DNA from: Pararge aegeria
Taxonomy: Eukaryota > Arthropoda > Insecta > Lepidoptera > Nymphalidae
NCBI RefSeq assembly: GCF_905163445.1
Contig: NC_053191.1
Span: 17,112,001-17,176,000 of the forward strand
Direction: 5' to 3'
Length of the DNA: 64,000 nt
The position numbers and the translations under genes are program-made. The notes under the pieces are model-generated. The model saw nothing but the letters and a program-made list of their open reading frames with translations. It made no database searches and was not told the DNA's origin. Below are positions 31,018 through 46,000 of the stretch, in pieces (positions within the stretch are counted from its first letter, which is position 1; each line of letters opens with the position of its first letter).

Positions 31018-34000
31018 GTACGTTTTTTGTAATAAATATATTAATATGTTATGGTGAAATTGTGATCTCACCAAGACCCCCTACTCGATGCTGTGGCTGT
31101 GGTAAATTGTCCACATGTTGGGTGCTCAAAATGCAACACATCTCGAACGCGTGTACCATTTGTCTTTCTCTTGCCTTGATGGTCCAGGTTTCAACACCGT
31201 TTTATATATGGCAAAATTAAGACATGCCGCACACCCGCGGAATGTTGCTAGGTCACAATTTTTTTCTTTCTCGTTTTCCCATTTTATTGTGAACGCTTAA
31301 TATATTAGAGGTAAAATAATTACTGTCAACTGCTAAATTGTATAAAGAGATTAACCGGTTGTTCGAGGAACCATTCTAAAGTGGAGTGGTTTTTAAAAAT
31401 AATAATAATGAATAAATATACTGCCACAATACACACATCGCCATCTAGCCCCAAAGTAAGCGTAGCTTGAGTTATGGGCACTTACATGATTTGTGAATAT
31501 TTTCTAAAAATAATATGCATAAATAATTATAATATACAGATTACTGAAAAATGTTCATGTTCATCACACAAACATTTTCTGGTTGTGGGAATCGACCCCA
31601 CGGCCTTGGACGCAAAAAGCAGGGTCGCTGCCCACTGCGCCAAAGATTAGTATTACTCGGCCTTCAATATTAGTCGTGTACACGGTTTTTGTGTGTTTCG
31701 GTTTAATTCTGTGATCTCGCCAGTGCCTATGCTCCTGGTCAAATGATCAGATCTTGAGATCAACTTATTATTTTGTATCCAGGAGGAGAACGCGCAGTTC
31801 ACTGTGGGTGACGAGACGCCAGAGGAGGAGGAGCCGGCTCACGAGGGTGGCGACCGCTTCCCCTACGCGCCGCCACCCAACATCAAGCCAAAGCTAACCA
31901 TCGTGCAACAACTGGCCCTGGCAGAGAAGCGCAGCAAACTAAGGTGAGCAATATTTTGACACGCTTTATAATAAAGTCAAAGTCAAAAATATCTTTATTC
32001 AAGTAGGCCCATAGGTGGCACTTTTGATGCGTACATAAGAATTACACGGTAGTGAGATGATGGCGATAACCACATTCGTAAACTTAAAACTAAAGCTACG
32101 AGGGTTCCAAACGCGTCCTGGTCCAAGAAGAAGCCGACAACAAACTTAGCCGGGTGTTTTTTTTGTTATCACCATCTCACAATGTCATTTTAAATTATTA
32201 GAAGAGCAACCTGGTTAGAGCTATAATTTACACCCAAGCTGTTTTATCGATTACGTAGTCCTTTATACTATAATAGCTTCACCTGTATGTTTGTAACCGA
32301 GTCCTTTGGACTTGATTTTGACCCTCTTCAAGCGGTCTGATTTCTTTCAAACTTGGTAGATATATCGAAGATCGATGACAATACATTATTTGGTTAAGAT
32401 TTTGCCATTTTTCAACTTGCAAAATAAGGATTTTTTAAATTTATACATTGATTTAATATGTTACTATTGTAAGCTTACCTACTCAATTTATATAATTTTC
32501 ATCTATAAGTCAAAATCAAAGTCAAATATTTCTTTATTTAAATAGGCACATATAATGGCACTTTTGATGCGTACATTACATGTAAAATATGACATAGAAT
32601 TGGGTTGATGAGAATCTACTAAATCTAACTCGAACTAAATTCGTCAACATAAAACTAAAGCTACAAGGGTTCCAAACGCGCCCTGGTCTAAGAAGAAGCC
32701 CACAACAAACTTTTTTTTTGTTTTCATCATCTTACATTGTCCTTTAAAACTATTATTATAATAGGTATTTATAACTATTAATAGTTTTAAATACCCCACA
32801 ATAACTATTATTATAGTCGATAAGGCTGGAATGATGTTAATTTCAATTTCCAACCATTATCTTAAGCCGATTTTACAAAATGAAACAAATTTTATGGTGA
32901 CAATGTAACCGATTATTTTTGCTCTGATAAAAAATAATAGTTTAAGAAAGACTAAAATTCAAACTTTTACAAATACAAATAAACTAAACTAAAAGGTACA
33001 AATCAGTTTGGTTTTTTATACCAAGCGTGTTTTTTTGAACTATTTTTTTTTTCTTTATATTTATAACATAAAGGAAAAAATTAATAGCTGCCGCCCTTGA
33101 CTTCGTCCGCGTTTGGTTTTGTTTTTAAAATATATTTTTAAGTTGTGTATTCTTGTAAAAAAAATCGGCGCTAAGATCCTTTTTAATTAAGGCTGTCTTT
33201 AAAAATAACTGTTTTGTACATTTTTAAACGCGCTATAATTTTTACATTAGAAGTTCGATTGGAATGAATTAAGAGCATTTTACTGCTCTTTTTATATTTA
33301 TTTGAATAAGAATTAATACTAATGTTAACCCACTTCTGTTCCTGACGACGCGGGGCGGCGGTCTAATATCTTTTAGAACACAAAAGCTGCGAGTGAATAT
33401 GTCTAAGTGAATTTTCATCTTCTTTCCATAATGAAGTTTACTTTCTTTTATAAAGTTTATATATATATATATATTTTTTTTATTGTTTTTATATGTGATT
33501 TCATAACTGGACTTCCCTCAACTAAATAGGTACTGACAGAATACCAGCGTTGTGGGTACATTAGTATCCGGAGCATTAAGCTGAGTCAGAACCTTTTTAT
33601 TGGCACGACACATCATAGACTTACCTATTAATAATTAAGTACAAAATTTTTAAGTTACTCCGTATGTAAGTCTGTTTGTGTTGTTCTGGTAAATAAACAA
33701 ATTCTATTCTATTCTATTCTATTATATTCTAAGTTTATTGGATACTTTATACTAAGATATATTCTCTCGCTGAAACAGAACAAGTATATGCACTGTGCCC
33801 ATCAACCTAAGGCGTAGGTGTTAAGTTACATGTGCGGAATGTTGCTAGCTCACAAACTTCTTCCCATTTTCCAACTTTATGGTGAACGTTTAGAACATTA
33901 GAGGAAAAATAATTACAGTTAACTGCTAAATGGTATGTAGTGACTAGCCGTTTGTTCGAGAAACCAATCTAAAGTGTTAGGATTTAAATTTAACTAGCGT

Positions 34001-37000
34001 CGTAATTTCCATTTGTTTATTTTTTTTAATTTAGTCGGTTTGTTTAGTGCGCGTCATCCCCGAAACGACTGTATCGATTTTGAGAAGATTTTCACAGACG
34101 AAGTGTAGGACAGTAAAACGAAAGCAGACATCTTTTGGAATGTTAGTCGCAGTAGTATTCTTTAGTTTTTCTTTGCGGACAGCAAAGAAGTTTCTGGAAA
34201 TTTACCCCTTACGGATTGAAACTGGGGTTGGAACATAATATAACATTGATAGAACTATTTCTGAATGCCGCCGCCGTCTTATGTTTTTCCCAAAACATTG
34301 CTCTATTGAATGGGAGATATTAGTTTGTATACGACAATTTTACGGAAGAAGTCGCGGGAAACAGCTAGTAGTAGCATAGTAGATAGATAGTAATATAAAA
34401 AATCCCCATGTCAGCAGCTCAGTATTGAAGTAAAGTGTGATCTAGAACAAGGCAAAGTCTGCATTATTTTTAAATACTATTTTCCTCTATTTGAATTTTC
34501 CTATATTTGTCCTCCTATTAAAGTACCATAGTCAGACAAATATGGTGATGCTATAAAACGACTTTAAGCAATATCTAACACGTCATTATTTATGGCCGTC
34601 TATAATCGCGCGGTTTATAGTTGTCGGAAAAGGCGGGAAAAGTCTCCAAACTACGATTCAACCAGTTCGCGGCGAACATTCGCGGTGTGTGCACTTTACC
34701 GCATCGCCTTTGCGCATTTAACGAAAAAAAAAAAAGTGGTCCGCGAAAACAAATTACAGCGTTATTATTTTTGGTAGTGGTTCGGTTAATAGTGATTATT
34801 GTTTGGTATATTCCTGACTTATTTTACATATTATTTAACTAATAATTAATAATATAATTTTGAATTGCATTCTGAGTACTTTTTTCGGAATGTTGCCAGT
34901 TACATTAGTCAATTATTAATTTAATGTTTACATACGAGTGACGTCCCGTGATTTATCGATACATGTTATCGATATTTATGCTAATTCTTGTTTGGTAGTA
35001 CTTCGCCAAACCTCTTGTATCGCTAATCGTATGGCGGATATTGATACAATCGATGATAAGATATAAGGTGGCGTATTTTGTTTTTTTATTGATTGTTGAT
35101 AATATTCTCAAGTAAATATAGAATTTGATAAAGTTTGTATTGCGGTGGGTGTAACACATCATTAATTTTGTCAGTTGTAAATAAATAATTATTATAATGA
35201 ATTATCATCTGAGTATGAAGCTACATATGAAGTGAGTTTTTTTATGTATTTTATTTGTACCATCTTTGCTAGGGAACTTTGCGGTGAAATTTAATAGATA
35301 ATTTATTCAAATAATCGTAAGTACTAATTAATATTATCTACTTCAACTGAGCAATGACTCAGTACATATGAACAGTGGCTTAAACAGAGTTTTTGACCAG
35401 GTATCAAGCAGAATGGCATTTAATAGAAAAAAACCCTTTTTAGTTTCTTCTAGTTTAATAAAAAAATTAGGGTACGTAGTGCTTTTGTGCATGTATGATG
35501 TATGCAGTATAAGCCACATTGCAGTTCTAGATTTAATTTAAATAGGATAATCTAGAAAGATTTCGAAGCAAGACACGACCTTCGACCTAACTAGGCTTAA
35601 GCCAGTTTATAAAACACCACACATTGTCGCCTTAAATAATATATATGATATCGTAAGGTTTAAGTAAAGCAAAAGCAAGCAAAACTTTTTTTTTGGTAAC
35701 TGGTAACATAGTTAAAAATTAAAACACGATAAAAGACCTCTTGCGTGCCTTTATATGTGCTACCTATATATCTAAGAACCTGCCTAGAGGAGTAACGTGC
35801 ACATTGGACCGAATTTAGATCATAGCGCTTCGACAACACAGCCCACGGACAGGTGGGCAAATAGGTCCACCTAATTTTTAGATGGGCATGAAAATGTTTC
35901 TTATAAGTACGTACGCTCTTTCCATGTCAGATTATTTTAAGATTTCATTACAAACACAACTGGATTCTTGTGTTTTTAAAATTTTGCATTTGAATGCAGT
36001 TTTAATTTCGTTCAACGCGTGTCGTTTTACCGGTTCCCTTACGTAACACATTAACCTAAAGCTGCTTGATATAAAACTAGTTTTAAAAGCCTACTTAGTT
36101 TAAAAGATTTTTTTACATTACCAGTTCTTGTCCGAAGCTGCACCCATCTCAAATTTAGGTATTTTCGTGTAAATTTTATCGAACTCCTAATTGTCCCGGA
36201 AATTAAATTGACATCCCTAAAAATAATGATATATTCTAGATAATATCATCGTTTATGTGGCTTAGCCCTACAGGGCAGACATTCATTGGGATTAGCCCTA
36301 AATACAATAGTTTCTAAACATTTTGGTTGACCTGAAGTAAGCTTGCGCCTAGTTCAGACCGGACAAAAATATTACAGACTCTTTCTGTACATTTTATGGT
36401 AATTTAATTGACGAGCGGACTAGGTCGCCGACAGTATCTTTTGGTCAAAGACCTTGGTAGGTTACTGGCGGAAGGTCGGTTAAAGTCGAGAGCCGCCGAC
36501 CATGATGGGAAAATGCATAAAAAGTAGTCCAACAAATTGCTTCATATAGGTATTAATTATTATCGAGTGCAACATTATATTGGTTGCATCATGTATGGTA
36601 ATTTTTGTGTAGATTTTACCCCAATTTTAATGTCGTACCTAGTACCTATGAACTTTCAAAGCCAAAAAAGTATTATATTATAAGTATAAAAAGTATTATG
36701 ACCGCTAGAAAACACTTATTTGTTCGCTTCTTTATGTTTTATTGCCATTCAGTTTACATTTTTGGATTTTTAGTCCACGTCTTTAAATTAAATTGTATAA
36801 ATTACTTAATTTAGGTGGGTTTCCGTGAACAAGTATCACTTATTTGGAAGTCAGTTGAATTTTTTTAGTATGTAAGTAAGTAATTAAAAAGATAATCAAT
36901 TGGCTAACACGTACACGTATAGGCGACCTTTTATTCTTATTTTCCTCCGTAATTTTAAATGACAATTTAATTTTCTTAGCAGATGATGATAGGTTCTCTG

Positions 37001-40000
37001 CCATATGAACTCCGTTAATATACATTGTATACATCTATAAAACACGTCGTAAATTTCCTTATTACCTACATTATGGTAGCATACATATTGTATAACATGA
37101 CATAATCAGTACGTTTTTGTTATTTACAATAGAATCCATATATTCCGTACAACTACAACCGGTTTACGCGATTTATACTGTATGTAGTCTGTATCTATAT
37201 TAATAAATTAAATTGAAGTACCGTGATGTGATTTTAAAACAAAAATTCATACCTATAATTTTTTCAAATATAATTTTATCATTTGATTAATATCATTATC
37301 CGAATACTACACAGATTAAAGTATAAGCATTGTAGCTGTAGATATACCTAAATTTGGCTCATGTTAATAATGCTTTGAACTGCTTAATCATCTTAATGTT
37401 TTTTTTTATCGTCTTCAATAGTTCATTGATTTTTGGTATCTAATTATCTAAAGTAAACAAATTCGACTGGTCTAAAAGCAGTCCAGTTTGCAATGTTCAC
37501 TATGGTCTATCTTTGACAGTATTTTTGCAACGAAACTACATCGTTTTTTAGCATTGATGCGTTATATCACAGTCGGATCTGAATTTTGTCATTTATAAAC
37601 CAATTTGAAAAATTACACTTCCCATTTAATTTCATTTTCATCAGGTCAAGATCTGTTGAAGGGATCATGGAGAAATTGAGCGAACTCTTCAAATAATCTA
37701 TGCACACCGATTGTGATTTGATATCGAAATGCACCATGGCCACGGAAATACACAATAATAAATATTACATTGGTTCCGTTTTGAGTATGGAACTCCTCAA
37801 GCTTTAACTCAAGCCCCAGATCCGGGAAAAGCAAGATTTTGTTGAAGCTTATGAGCAGTTCTTATTTAGCTACTATTACTTTAATATGACTACAGTACAA
37901 TACGTGGAAAAACACAACATTTTTAAATAGGTACCAAGTAAAATATACAAAACTACTGGTACTTTCCTTGCTTCTTTATAAAAAGGAATAGAAATGAAAT
38001 TATCTGTACATACCTAGTAACTTTCTTATTTTACTTAACACATTACAAAGTCGAGTTTTTTATCAAGGAATCATCAAAATATTTTATTTTTATTTATGGC
38101 CCAACTGCATGCTTCCTAGAACTTCAAGGCAAGGCATATTGACACCGAATTTTATTATTTTGTCTATTCGAATAACAATTATTATTAAAAATATTAAGTA
38201 AAAGTATTACTATTATTATTAAGTACTAGATGTGCTCTGCGGCTTTGCCCGCTTAAATTATGGGAAGCGTCGTACTGCTAAGTAGTCTACAACTACCTAC
38301 CTCAATAAATCAGATACCAAACGTACGAGTAATGTTTTTTGGATCGTACTGGAAGTGCCAAATATATAATCGTATGATATTAAGTACCTACATCCTGATA
38401 GTATTTCTACATATTTAAACAAACGGCAGAGGTGTGGATGAATAATATATTTGTTCTTCCTCTTGGAGCTTTAATTACCTACTATTTGCCCTTAAATAAC
38501 GTAAACATTGCCAAACGCAACTACCCGCCCCGAAAACCTACTCCCGTTTTTGTCTTATTTAAAATACTTTGAAAAATTACTGTATTAATAATAATGTGTT
38601 GCTTAGCAGCAGCTTTTATTGGCTTAGGTCAAAGTCAGCAACGTTGACCTAAGCCAATAATTGAGTAGGTCCCGTCTTTGGAAGTCTGAAAGATAATTTG
38701 GTATTCACCAGTCTCAACTCCTATCACCAACGAACAGCGATATTTGAACTGTTACAGTTTTATTATAAGTTTAGATAATAAGTTAAACGATAAAAGGAAA
38801 AGCAATATGAAACGGTAACAATTTAACGTATTCTTATATTAAGATCTACCATCAAGTTAAAATACCTACTATGCGTAATGCGTAACAATATTTTTCAATG
38901 TTGCAACGTAAGAAATAATTAAATGTAATCGTAACAACCTGTATTAAAATATATAAATATTTTATCATATTAAAATCGTTCAAGAAGTTGTATCATAAAT
39001 CACCTTCATTGAATCTAAACCTCATCAGATTCTCGATGCTGAAGATATCATATAGGTGCGTTAAGGTTATGTATAGCAAAGTATGTAATAGATAAAGTGT
39101 TCGATTTTGACTCATCAAATAAATTAAGATTTAAGAATTTTTGATGACTAGGTGGTTTGGCAGCTGACTCTGCTTCCAACTATCTCAAAATATAAAATTA
39201 TGAAAAGATATTGAAAAACAGCAACTGCTGAGTGTACCAGCCTATTAGTAGAAATAGGCTTCCAAATTGTCAGTTTATATATTAAACGCGCTTTATATAT
39301 TAATACTGTTACCCAGCATCTCTCCTCTTCTTACCACCTATATGCTGATGATCTTCAACTGTATACTGCTGCGCCCTCCAATGATATTCATGTTGCTATT
39401 AATAATCTTAACCGTGATCTAGATAAAATTAACACTTGGAGCGAGACGTATGGATTGTGTCTAAATCCTAATAAATCTCAGGTCGCTATATTGGGTGGTC
39501 CCAAGCAAGTATGGAAGATCGTGGCAAGTAACTTACCTCCGATCCGGCTTGGTCCTACAGTCACTACAGACAGATAGACTTGACGTTTCAAAAGTGCAAA
39601 ATAAGTTAAAATAATGCCTATTTTTTAGCTTGAAATAAATTAATTATAAATTTGAATATATACACGTTTGTGCTTTAATAGTGACGTGATACATGTATCG
39701 ATAAAAACGAAATAGACACGTTCACATTCCAATTTGTTAAAAGCTTATGGCGGTCTTCTGCCTACGTGATATTTAAAGAATAAATTATATATCGTGCAGC
39801 GTATTTATATGTACTTTTTTATTATCTGCACTTAGTACCGTATGTGGCTTACGACACATTAACATAATAATAGTTAGGTACTTATGAAAGTAATATAATT
39901 ATTATAATGCAGTCAGGAAATAACTGTTAACATGAAGCTTACTCGTATATAGCTTATAAAGTTTGTATTTCATAGTTAAATTCTGAATGACAAAAAATTG

Positions 40001-43000
40001 CTTTTTTGTTTTATTCTCGTTCTAAGTTCAAATTTGTATTTAAATTGTAGGTAATAGTCCCGTTAGGGACTTAACAAACGCACTAAAATTTTATAAACGT
40101 ATGTTTGTGTATTCTATCATTTGAAATTTTGAAACCGCAAATATTTTTTTTTTTAATAAATCAAACATTATATAAATAATTGTTTTTCTGTCATCTAACG
40201 GTCGAAGATGAAACACTTATATTCCGTGTCAGCCGTCAAGGATAACACAGTTGTTTATTAATATACCAGTACGGGCTTGAGGAAATAAATATCAAGTTAA
40301 AACCCAACAACGAACTTGTCATCGTGGCTAAGTTTGTTGTTATGAATCTTCTCTAGCCATTTGACCAGCATCTGAGGTATCCGCCTGAGGTACAGGCGGA
40401 GGCGTTGTGGCTCAACGGTAGTTTTCAATAGTTTCAAGTTTCAATAGTTTCAAGTTTCAATCTTATCTTTGCATATAAAAATAAAGTTGTGTGTGTGTCT
40501 GGTTCAATAAGTGCGAGTATGTAAAAATATTGAATTAATTTTTGTAAAAAAAACCGTAACTAAAGAAATAACTTTCGTAGCGATCTCTCGATCGACTATT
40601 TGATCATTAGGGTATCACTATAGATTAACAGGACTTGGAGAAAATATATTTCAAATCCGATGAGCCCAAACTTGACTCTTATGCTGTAAGGTGACGAGGA
40701 CGAGACGAGGAGCAAGTCTGCTGACCTTTGTGGTTTTAACATGAGAGCTAAGTTGCAGGTATTATTATACCAATTATAGCACTGCCAATCATCACACTGT
40801 TAGTATACCTAATAATCTCGTGTCCGGATAAATAATAAAAAACAAACATCATTTCACAAGTGCGTAATATGTGACCTTGGGTAGTGTTGTTAAGCTAATC
40901 ATTGATAAATACTGCGAACTAGTCAGAAAGATTTTTGTTGGATAAACACGAGCATAGCGGCATAATAAATGGTTCAATTAATTTGGAAAAACCAATCCAC
41001 CAGGATAGTTCTGTGACCATGCATAGTCACAGGTGCGTATCAGTTTATTTTACAGTAACATTTAAAAATCCATGACGAAAACTTTCAGCAAACAAACATA
41101 CGCTTTTAACATAGTGGTGAAAAATCTTACACATGTCCATGAACCAAAACAATCACACATCTGCTGTAAGCGATCGAGGAGTTGGATACTTTCCTAACTT
41201 TGCTGATTCAAGTATTACTTGATCTCCTTCAAGGTTATTTATGTCGGCAATCTCTACATCTGTTGTGAAAAATTCTTATAATCTTCAAACTCTAAACAGA
41301 TTTGATATTATCCCTACTTGAGCTGCCGCAAGCCGTTATCTTGACCCGCGGCTGTGTTCAGTAGATAGGCAGCTAAATACTTATGAGCTTGTCATAGTTT
41401 TTCTTTTCAGGTCTCTTTATATTAGGTACAGTTTTTAAGCGGACAAGTTTCATGCACAAGTCCTTAATAAAGACGAATAGATAATTCACATATTGTTTTG
41501 TGTAATCAGTAATTACGCGTTTAATAAGGAAATAACAATGTTTTTCATGGAGCATTCGTATTTCCTTGTGTGTTACTTACGTGATATGCATTTCATAACT
41601 CCCATACCGCTTTAATTAAAGTCAAAAATACATATTTAACATCCTTTAAGATTGGATTAAAAGAAGTAGACGGCATTATTTGGACTGTACATAATTAACT
41701 GAAGTAAACAATAATAATAATTATTTATAATTTAGATTGTCTTCATAGCAATATTTATATCTACCAATTTAGTTTACAGATAGAGAACTTGGTATTTTAG
41801 CTAGTACTGGTACAGTGGTGCCAATTCTGTTGTACACAGATGTCTTAAAAAAACTAAATTTATAGGTCTAACAGTGGTGCTATCAGTTTCCAAAAGACGC
41901 ATTGTAAAAAGGATAAGTTAATTAAGTTTCCGATCCCTAGATACCCGATAATTTAGGTATTCGTTATCCGCAGAAGAACTAGATTTACCGACATAGCTAA
42001 CCGAGTCGCGAAGCTGAATGGGCGGGGCACTTAGTTTGGAGAACTGATGGACGTTGGGGTCCATCAGACTACCTTTACATGTAGTGAGCCCGTATTCGGC
42101 CTCTTGATACGTCATCTGCCCTTTTTTAGTACAACTTTAGTAATGAAAAGAGCATAACATCATTTTCATTATATTATTTTTCATTATTATTAGAATCTAT
42201 GTTGAGTTGCCAATGTAGGTATTTTGGAGCGCTCCAAAAAAGCGTTACTTAAATTGGGCTTACGATAATATTTTACGACTTAAAAGGATTTTTGAATAAA
42301 CTTGAAAGATTCTTACGCAATAATTTTTTTTTTGGCAACATTATTGTGTCCAAAAGTGACAATAAGTGACGATAACATTTCGAAATGGATCTCTAAAATG
42401 CAAATATTGTATTGATAGCGGTTCTTTTAATAATTAAATTATTAGTATCTCCACTGCTATAGGTATTATTATTATAACTATTTATTTGTACACCACATGA
42501 AGAATTATACAAGAAAGAAAGAAACATAAAAAAAGAAGTAGAATAGAAAAGGCAGCCTTATCGCTGAGTAGTGATCTCTGCCAGGCAACCTTAGAATTAG
42601 GAAAAAAAGAGGAGAACTAACTGCAGGTGGAATAAAATCTATACTTATAATAAAACTGTAATTGGAAGATTTCTGTACATTTAATATATTTTGAAAATTT
42701 TGACCGAGGGATGCTTTATAATCGATACTGAGTCCAAAACAGATTTTTATTTAACTTTTGTCTGTCTGTCTTTCTTTCTGTCTGTCTGTCTGTCTGTCTG
42801 TATGTCTGTCTGTCCGGGCATCACGTGAAATCTACTGAACGGATTTAAATAAAATTTGATATTCCGGGTCAACATATAGGCTACTTTTTATCCCGAAAAA
42901 CAATAAGCTTCTTCCGGGAAATGAGATGAAATTTTTTACAAATTTTACTTCATACCTCTGTTAAATTTGAACCGATTTAAATAATTCTTTTTTTATTTGA

Positions 43001-46000
43001 AAGTGTATACTATTAAGCATGTGTTGTGTAGTTTTAATGAAGATCTGATAAATATTGTCGTAGATAAAGGACATAAATCTCCGGAGTTGCTCCGGTAAGA
43101 CCAATTAAATTTAAGCACTTGCCAGCTCCGTGGTTATCAGAGGAGATTAAAATTCTAATGCATAAGAAGAACACGGCAAAATTTAATTATAAAATTAATG
43201 ATTCCGATGCTAACCGTATAAAGTATCATAGGGCACGAAATCGCTGTAATACATTGTGTAGAGATGCCCAACGTCGCCACATCCATAAGTCAGTCGAGAA
43301 CGGTGATACCGCTAAGACTTGGAAATTTCTTGAGTCACTTGGAGTTGGTAAATCATCCCCTAAGACTTCTATCAACATTGATATTGAACTCCTTAATAAA
43401 CATTTCTCTACTTCTGATACAATTGATAGTGTCAATAAGGAGCGTACTCTTAGTATTCTTTCTTCGTCATCAACTCCAGACTTTTTATCTTTTACCTTCA
43501 AGACTTTCACTGAATGTGATGTTAAGAAGAGCATATTGTCCATCGCCTCGAATGCAGTCGGTACTGATAGCGTCAGCCGTAATATGATCGTTCCCATTCT
43601 TGATGTTGTTTCCCCTTTTCTTACCCATATTCTCAACTATTCCATCTTGACTAGCAAATTTCCTGAAGCTTGGAAGAATGCACAAGTCACCCCTCTGCCT
43701 AAAAAGGCCAATCCTGTTTCTTTCTCTGATTTCCGTCCCATTTCTATTTTACCGTTCCTTTCTAAAGTTCTTGAGAAGCTAGTTTACGAACAATTCCATC
43801 TTTTCCTTAATAAAAACTTACTTCTCAGTCCCTTGCAATCCGGCTTTCGTGCTGGTCATAGTACAGTTACAGCGCTAGTAAAAGTAACTGATGATATTCG
43901 GTGGGCGATGGATAATAAGGAACTCACAGTACTGATACTGCTAGACTTCAGTAATGCCTTTAACTCAGTTGATTATGATATCTTGTTGAGTATCCTGCGC
44001 TCCATTAACATATCTCCATCGGTGATAGATTGGTTTCGGAGTTACCTGTTTGGTCGTCGGCAACGCATTCGGATTGAGGAGACCTCTTCATCCTGGTGTG
44101 ATGTTGCGGCCGGGGTACCTCAGGGCGGCGTGTTATCTCCCTTACTCTTTGCTATTTTTATTAATTCAATTTCCAAACGTATCTCTTCTCTCTATCACAT
44201 GTATGCAGATGATATCCAAATCTATCGTCATTCAACCCTTGATAACCTTGGTTCTACTGTTGCTGCTATTAACACCGATCTTAATGAAATTTTTGAGTGG
44301 AGCAGGCAGTATGGACTTAAGGTTAATCCAGCAAAATCTCAGGCTATTATTATTGGAAGCCCTGGTATGCGGTCAAGGGTTGATTGGGGAAATCTACCTA
44401 GTGTTGATTTTAATGGTGTCATAATTCCGTTTTGTGCCTCTGTAAAGGACCTTGGCTTGCATCTTGATAAAGAGTTATCGTGGTCTGTGCAAGTCAGGGA
44501 TTTGAGTAGAAGGACTTTTGGCACTTTTAGGTCGCTGTGCCGTCTGCGATCCATTCTTCCAATCCCGACTAAAGTTATGTTAGCACATTCTCTTTTTCTC
44601 TCTATTCTCGACTATGCGGACGCAAGCTATCTTAATTTGTCCGAGGACTATCTTAACAAACTTGAGCGTCTTCAAAATCTAGCTATTCGGTTCATATTTG
44701 GATTACGCAAATATGACCATGTATCTGAATTTCGTCAGAAGCTTAAGTGGCTCCCTATCCGCCGTCGCCGGGATCTTCATGTACTTTCACTTCTGTACTG
44801 TGTGTTATTTAATCCTAAGACTCCTTCTTATCTTAAGGAGAAGTTTAAATTTCTTGGAGTGCAGTCGGAACTTAGATCGAGTCGTGCGCTGACTTTGAGC
44901 ATGCCGTTCCACAAAACGAAGTTTTATAAGCATTCGTTCACTGTCAAAGCTACTGAATTGTGGAATGCACTCCCATTGATCATAAGACAGTCGAAGTCAT
45001 TGGGCATATTTAAAAATGCTGTTAAGGCTCATTATCTCGCTCAGTAAAGACGACTATTATTATTTATTATTATTTATTTATCTACTCAAACTCATATTTA
45101 AGTATTTATGGTATATTAGGATATGTATTAGTATATTTATTTTTTTTATATTTATCAATAGTATTTTTAATTTTTTTTTTTATTTGTGTAGTCTGGTTTA
45201 TGTATTAGTATGTAGATATTTGTATGTATGTACTAAATAGTGTACCCCACCTATTTGTTTTCTTTTTAGTTTTCCTAATCCTAAGGTTGCCTGGCAGAGA
45301 TCGCTACTTAGCGATAAGGCCGCCTTTTGTATCCTGCTTCATTCTTCATGTGTTTGTTCTTTTTTTGTCTTGTTTCTTTGCTTGAGTGGTGTACAAATAA
45401 AGAGTATAAATAAAAAAATAAAATAAAATAAATCTTCACAGATAAAAGCGAGTCGCAAGGCATATGGGACAACGATCGAATGCATGCGCACCATCTTACT
45501 TATATAATAAATGCGAAAGTTTGTGAGTATGTATGTATGAATCGATGGAGATGTTTAAAGTAATCATTATTACTTTAAAAAAAGTCCGGGAGGCTAAATG
45601 TCTAACTGTTAAGGTACAATAACCGCTTTTTGTTATAATTTGTCAATCAAAACACTGGTACAATCTTAAGATGGCGTTCCTATCAGATCTTTATCCAAAT
45701 AAATAGTTTTATAGTTAAAATTGATTATGTACCTGCAAATTCTTTTTTAAATTATTCAAATTGGACCTATCGTTTAAACGTTACGACGGTTATGGAAATG
45801 CTTAAAAATATTTTAATTATATTTGATGCAGACGAAGTTGCGCGGGTCAGCTAGTATATATATAAAAAGTTAAAAAAGGTATATTGATTTATAAAGAATG
45901 CTAAATGAGAAGCTAAACTGTCCTTGAAAAATCAACGGCTACAGTTTCTGAAATTTATCGCGTGTGGTAAAGCTGTTACTATAAAACTATGCTAGTAATG

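Noticed and set aside
34592..34842. GC-richer stretch with overlapping frames as a further ACC first exon
   Set aside because: No donor leaving two bases after a plausible N-terminus was found; the frames run into an A tract.
37567..37834. Two overlapping minus-strand frames (EEFAQFL, HTQNGTNVIF)
   Set aside because: Might be a decayed coding piece, but no family could be recognised and the frames break after 62 codons.
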